From contig JAVKGX010000001.1 in the NCBI GenBank assembly GCA_031432545.1, positions 132,411-196,410 on the forward strand: DNA of 64,000 nucleotides, read 5' to 3'. Shown in pieces: positions 61,115 through 64,000 of the stretch. Position numbers and translations under genes: made by a program. The notes beneath the pieces are model-generated. The model did not search any database, was not told where the DNA came from, and was given only the letters and a program-made list of their open reading frames with translations. Source of the DNA: Armatimonadota bacterium (lineage in GTDB: Bacteria; Sysuimicrobiota; Sysuimicrobiia; Sysuimicrobiales; Sysuimicrobiaceae). Each line of letters begins with the position of its first letter. Positions within the stretch are counted from its first letter, which is position 1.

Positions 61115-62296
61115 ATGTGGGAGCAGATCCGCTCCAACCGCTGGCGCTCCAACGTCCTGGTGGCCGCGATGGCCGCTGTGCTCGCCTCGCTGGGATATGT
61201 GGCAGGCGAGTGGGCTCTGGGCGGGGGCGGGGGCCCGGTCGGCCTGCTGTTCGGTCTGGCCGTGCTGGGCGTGCAGCTGGCGGTGTACGCCACGGCTGGT
61301 GAGGCCATCGTCCTGCGCAGCGCCGGCGCCCGACCCCTGGCGCGCGAAGACAGCCCGCGGCTGTGGAACGTGGTTGAGGAGATGGCGATCGCCGCCGGGC
61401 TGCCGCGCCCTCCGCGCGTCTACCTGATCGACGACCCCGCGCCCAACGCGTTCGCCGTCGGGCGGCGACCGGAAGAGGCGGCGATCGCGGTCACGACCGG
61501 GCTGATGATCCGACTCAACCGCGACGAACTGCAGGGAGTGGTCGGTCATGAGGTCGCGCACATCGGCAACCGCGACGTGCAGTTCATGACCCTGGCGGCG
61601 GTGCTGCTCGGGTCGGTCGTGATCCTGTCGGACGTGCTGTGGCGCTCGATGCGCTACGGTGGGCGCAGCTGGCGGCGGAGCCGTTCCCGCGATGGAACAG
61701 GGCACGCGATCGTGGCGGTGGCCGCGCTGGTGCTGGCGGTTCTGGCGCCCCTGCTCGTCCGCATCCTGTACTTCGCGACCTCCCGGCGGCGTGAATATCT
61801 CGCCGACGCGAGCGCCGCGCAGTTTACCCGCTACCCCGAGGGGTTGGCATCGGCGCTGGAGAAGATCGCCCAGGCGCCTGCGCGCCCGGTTGCGGCCAAC
61901 GCGGTCACCGCATCCATGTTCATCGTCAACCCGCTGCAGGCGGGTGACCGGGGGCTGTTCGCCACGCACCCGCCCACCAGCGAGCGCATCCGCATCCTGC
62001 GGGGCATGGCGGGCGCCGGCCTGGCGGACTACGAGGCCGCCTACCGCAGGCTTCGCGGAGGGCGCGTCATCGGCCCCAGATCGCTCGCGTCGGCCGGCGC
62101 GCTACGCATTCGCCCTCCGTCGGAGGAGGGGCCGGTCGCCACCAGGGCCCAGGTGCGGGAGATCGTACACCGCCTGGGAGACTACCGAACGATCCGATGT
62201 CCGTGCGGGGCCACGGTGTCGGTGCCGCAGCCGTACGAGCGCGAGGAGGTCCGGTGCATCCGTTGTGGGGCGGTCCACAGGGTGGTGCGAGGCTAG
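61115..62296 (+). CDS. M48 membrane metalloprotease with C-terminal zinc ribbon
   Basis: HtpX-like M48 proteases degrade damaged membrane proteins using zinc. The 393-residue protein has N-terminal membrane helices (about 14-35 and 40-65), then the active site GHEVAHIGN (His145, Glu146, His149) and the third ligand Glu in RREYLADASA (about 226). Other membrane segments are at about 160-215. The C-terminal tail has a zinc ribbon CPCG...CIRCG (about 358-387), unusual for HtpX. ATG 61115 follows the zf gene by 2 bases, so the two zinc-ribbon genes are co-transcribed. Confidence 0.9.
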   Translation: MWEQIRSNRWRSNVLVAAMAAVLASLGYVAGEWALGGGGGPVGLLFGLAVLGVQLAVYATAGEAIVLRSAGARPLAREDSPRLWNVVEEMAIAAGLPRPPRVYLIDDPAPNAFAVGRRPEEAAIAVTTGLMIRLNRDELQGVVGHEVAHIGNRDVQFMTLAAVLLGSVVILSDVLWRSMRYGGRSWRRSRSRDGTGHAIVAVAALVLAVLAPLLVRILYFATSRRREYLADASAAQFTRYPEGLASALEKIAQAPARPVAANAVTASMFIVNPLQAGDRGLFATHPPTSERIRILRGMAGAGLADYEAAYRRLRGGRVIGPRSLASAGALRIRPPSEEGPVATRAQVREIVHRLGDYRTIRCPCGATVSVPQPYEREEVRCIRCGAVHRVVRG

Positions 62297-62310
62297 CGGC
62301 GACCGCCGAC

Positions 62311-62316
62311 TATAAT
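62311..62316 (+). promoter_or_regulatory. Consensus -10 TATAAT, 6 bases before a GTG start
   Basis: A perfect TATAAT ends 6 bases before GTG 62323. No ribosome site is present between them. The RNA would start about at the GTG, so it would be leaderless. No convincing -35 is visible. Confidence 0.6.
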
Positions 62317-62322
62317 GTTCCC

Positions 62323-62595
62323 GTGCGCGGCCAGCGGCTTCCCGGCCAGGACCTCGTGGACGCGGGGCTCGCCGACCTGGAGCGCGGCGTCGAGTCGGTG
62401 CCCGCGCTGCTGGTCTCCATCGGTGCCCCTCGGCTGCGGCGCATCGGCTTTTCGATCCCCACGACCATCCCCTCGCCGGAGCGCCGGCTGTACGAACGGC
62501 TGGCGGCCGAGGATCCCGATTCGGCGCACTCGCGCTACAACGCCCTACTACGCCGTCTCGTCAGCTTCGAGCGGGCCGCGGAGTGCGCCAGGTAG
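62323..62595 (+). CDS. Small protein paired with a nucleotidyltransferase-like protein
   Basis: The 90-residue protein (RGQRLPGQDLVDAGLADLER at the start) is helical with a central IGAPRLRRIGFSIP strand and a C-terminal RLYERLAAEDPDSAHSRYNALL helix. I do not recognise the family. The start GTG 62323 lies 6 bases after a consensus TATAAT, suggesting a leaderless mRNA. Its stop overlaps the next gene by 13 bases. The two-gene layout resembles antitoxin-toxin or MNT-type pairs, but this is inference only. Confidence 0.6.
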   Translation: MRGQRLPGQDLVDAGLADLERGVESVPALLVSIGAPRLRRIGFSIPTTIPSPERRLYERLAAEDPDSAHSRYNALLRRLVSFERAAECAR

Positions 62596-63107
62596 CCGAC
62601 GCCGCGCGCATCCGTGCGTTCATGCGCGCATTGGGCCGCGCATCCGATGAGGAGGCGCGCGTGTACTTCACCGGCGGTGCCACCGCGGTGCTGATCGGCT
62701 GGCGCGCGTCCACGATCGATGTGGACATCCGGATCGTGCCGGAGGTCGACTCGGTGTTTCGGGCCATCCCCAAGATCAAGGAAGAACTGCGCATCAACGT
62801 CGAGCTCGCCTCGCCCGAGGACTTCATCCCCGTGCGGCCGGGGTGGGAGGACCGCAGCCCGTTCGCTGCGCGGGAGGGTCGCCTGTGGTTTCACCACTTC
62901 GATCCGTACGCACAGGCGTTGGCGAAGATCGAACGGGGGCACGCTCAGGACGTCGAGGATGTCCGCGCGATGATCCGCCTCGGGCTAGTGGACCCGGCTG
63001 GCCTGCGGGCCTACTTTGCAGAAATCCAGCCCCGCCTCTATCGGTACCCAGCCGTGGACGCCACGAGCTTTGGGCGGGCCGTCGACGACTTCCTCGCAGA
63101 GCTGTGA
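62583..63107 (+). CDS. DUF6036-like nucleotidyltransferase-fold protein
   Basis: The 174-residue protein has the pattern of DUF6036-type nucleotidyltransferases: VYFTGGATAVLIGWRASTIDVDIRI (about 27-51), where G-G then D-x-D mimics the NTase motif, followed by a strand and FIPVRPGWEDRSPF. The C-terminal HFDPYAQALAKIERGHAQDVEDV helix fits the family. Substrate is unknown. GTG 62583 overlaps the upstream gene by 13 bases; ATG 62622 would shorten it by 13 residues. Homologues are often found beside small partner proteins. Confidence 0.72.
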   Translation: MRQVADAARIRAFMRALGRASDEEARVYFTGGATAVLIGWRASTIDVDIRIVPEVDSVFRAIPKIKEELRINVELASPEDFIPVRPGWEDRSPFAAREGRLWFHHFDPYAQALAKIERGHAQDVEDVRAMIRLGLVDPAGLRAYFAEIQPRLYRYPAVDATSFGRAVDDFLAEL

Positions 63108-63229
63108 CGGCCGCGTAGGTCTCTCGCCCGGTTGACGTTGCGCCGGCACGGAGCGATGCTGGCACCATGACAGCGGGCAGGCGGCGCCGATTGACAAACC
63201 GGCGGGTGCCTGCCGTCGGGCGTTGATCC

Positions 63230-63679
63230 ATGCGGCTGCCCTACCGGGAGTGGGACGAGGACTTCGAGGTGTTCGGCGTCGTCTACCGGTTTGCCTTCCG
63301 GGGCCCGGTCGAGGACCCGCCGCGCTGGGAAGTCCGGGTGTTCGACGCGGCGGGCGAGGCCGCGGTGCCCGGGGTTGTGCGGGGGAAGACCGAGGACGAC
63401 GCTCGATGGCGCGCCGAAGAAGCGATCCAGACATGGGCTGCGGTGCGCCGCCTGCACGCGGTCGCCTCACGCGTCGCGGATCGGATCGCCCCGGGCTCAG
63501 AGGTGTTGCTGAGCGAGCGGGCGACCGAGATGGAGGTGGAGCTGATCGGCGGCTGGGCGCTGGGGGCACCGTTGCTTCTCGATCGGGACGACGTGCTCGA
63601 TCCCGATCGAACCGAGGAAGAGTGGGAGGCGTGGATCGAGGCACACCTCCTGGAGCACGCGGTGCAGACGAGCGGGTAG
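63230..63679 (+). CDS. Protein of unknown function (149 aa)
   Basis: The 149-residue protein (RLPYREWDEDFEVFGVVYRF at the start) is acidic, with beta-like segments in the first half (RWEVRVFDAAGEAAVPG), a helix around DDARWRAEEAIQTWAAVRRL and an acidic C-terminal DRTEEEWEAWIEAHLLEH. No signal peptide, membrane helix or known motif was seen. ATG 63230 is used, but no clear ribosome site lies before it. Codon pattern looks coding. Confidence 0.5.
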   Translation: MRLPYREWDEDFEVFGVVYRFAFRGPVEDPPRWEVRVFDAAGEAAVPGVVRGKTEDDARWRAEEAIQTWAAVRRLHAVASRVADRIAPGSEVLLSERATEMEVELIGGWALGAPLLLDRDDVLDPDRTEEEWEAWIEAHLLEHAVQTSG

Positions 63680-63693
63680 ACGACGGGGAGACC

Positions 63694-63846
63694 GTGACCC
63701 GGCGCGAGAAGACGAAGCTCCCGCGGCGCGTCGCGCTGTTCGACGGCGTCGGCGCGCGTGCCCTGGGCCGGATCGCCGACTCACTGCCGGACGACCTGCG
63801 CCAGGTGTTCTTGGACAGCCCGCGGGCCGCGATCCTCCGCGGGTGA
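63694..63846 (+). CDS. Very small protein of unknown function (50 aa)
   Basis: A 50-residue frame (TRREKTKLPRRVALFDGVGA at the start) begins at GTG 63694 with GGGGAG 3 bases upstream and follows the 149-residue gene by 14 bases. It is basic at the start and has a predicted helix DGVGARALGRIADSLPDDLR. It may be a real small gene, but the evidence is only the ribosome site and codon use. Confidence 0.35.
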   Translation: MTRREKTKLPRRVALFDGVGARALGRIADSLPDDLRQVFLDSPRAAILRG

Positions 63847-63918
63847 GCCGACGAGCGTCGCCTTCGGGCTCGGTGCGCGGGAGGCGTCGGCCGACGACCG
63901 GGATTGGAGGTGCTCGTC

Positions 63919-64000
63919 GTGGTCGCACCGCAAGCCGTTCGCCGTCACCTGCTGTGGTTGTTGCGCGGAGGCGACGCCCACGCCAGCTTCGACCGCGCAG
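63919..64000 (+). CDS. DinB-family protein, 5' end only
   Basis: The window ends inside this gene. The first 27 residues read VAPQAVRRHLLWLLRGGDAH and then ASFDRA, the typical beginning of DinB-like four-helix proteins (metal-binding hydrolase or thiol transferase fold). GTG 63919 has GGAGGTG 7 bases upstream. Nothing more can be said about function. Confidence 0.6.
   Translation, partial: MVAPQAVRRHLLWLLRGGDAHASFDRA

Noticed and set aside
1-64000. CRISPR arrays, rRNA genes, RNase P RNA, tmRNA or prophage
   Set aside because: No repeated spacers, rRNA, rnpB-like core or phage structural genes were recognised; no computational scan could be run.

Overview
This window is a GC-rich (by eye about 65-70 %) bacterial chromosome segment, densely packed with short operons whose genes often overlap by 4 bases (ATGA or GTGA). 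It opens with yidC-jag-rsmG-parA-parB, the gene order found next to the replication origin in many bacteria. It also carries a long SRP RNA with an Alu domain, as in Bacillota, near the dnaX-ybaB-recR group. The cell appears to be single-membrane or deep-branching Terrabacteria-like (for example Sysuimicrobiota/CSP1-3, Armatimonadota or high-GC Bacillota). That placement is inference from gene content; no rRNA gene is present to settle it. I see no CRISPR array, phage or complete transposon. The only clear scar is an IS481-like transposase remnant beside a broken gene and a tRNA-Arg at about 42.67-43.5 kb.

Layout. 0-4 kb: membrane insertase, Jag RNA-binding protein, 16S rRNA methyltransferase and the ParAB partition genes. 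4-9.9 kb: M24 peptidase, HD hydrolase, a membrane diguanylate cyclase, a PLP decarboxylase, a DUF4446 protein and a phosphoribosyltransferase. 9.9-14.8 kb: a complete glycine cleavage T-H-P1-P2 operon in which GcvT carries an N-terminal DinB/ClbS-like domain. 15-16.7 kb: an HD-GYP sensor. 16.7-19.8 kb (minus): YkuK-like protein, recR, ybaB and dnaX. 20-22.4 kb: CAAX protease, secreted trypsin-like lipoprotein and SRP RNA. 22.5-28.7 kb: MarR regulator with a Cys-rich tail, a four-gene amino-acid ABC importer and a Na+/Ca2+-type exchanger. 28.7-32.5 kb: tRNA-Ser, class II aldolase, subtilisin and nuclease lipoproteins, a cupin and a small protein. 32.5-36 kb: a complete ECF importer (fused double ATPase, T and S). 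36-38.7 kb: ACT protein, zinc-finger membrane protein, small basic protein, tRNA-Ser, tadA and family-5 UDG. 38.8-42.5 kb: acyl-CoA synthetase, a receiver/degenerate GGDEF protein and a SPOR protein. 42.6-45 kb: IS scar, two tRNA-Arg, one tRNA-Ser and two small exported proteins. 45-49.5 kb (minus): M20 peptidase, DUF309, YyaL-type thioredoxin protein and DUF1844. 49.6-53.2 kb (minus): TAXI-type TRAP transporter with a DUF1850 protein. 53.3-58.6 kb: ABC exporter and the TrkA/TrkH potassium system. 58.7-62.3 kb: aconitase, zinc-ribbon protein and M48 protease. 62.3-64 kb: a small protein plus DUF6036-like nucleotidyltransferase pair, two unknown proteins and the start of a DinB gene.

Taken together, the surface proteases and nuclease, the amino-acid importer, glycine cleavage, peptidases, TRAP importer and acyl-CoA synthetase fit a heterotroph living on peptides, nucleic acids and organic acids. 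Three separate proteins (an active-looking GGDEF, an HD-GYP and a GGDEF with a lost catalytic motif but an intact I-site) indicate c-di-GMP signalling. At least two genes have a -10-like hexamer 6-9 nt before the start codon and no clear Shine-Dalgarno, which suggests leaderless transcripts.
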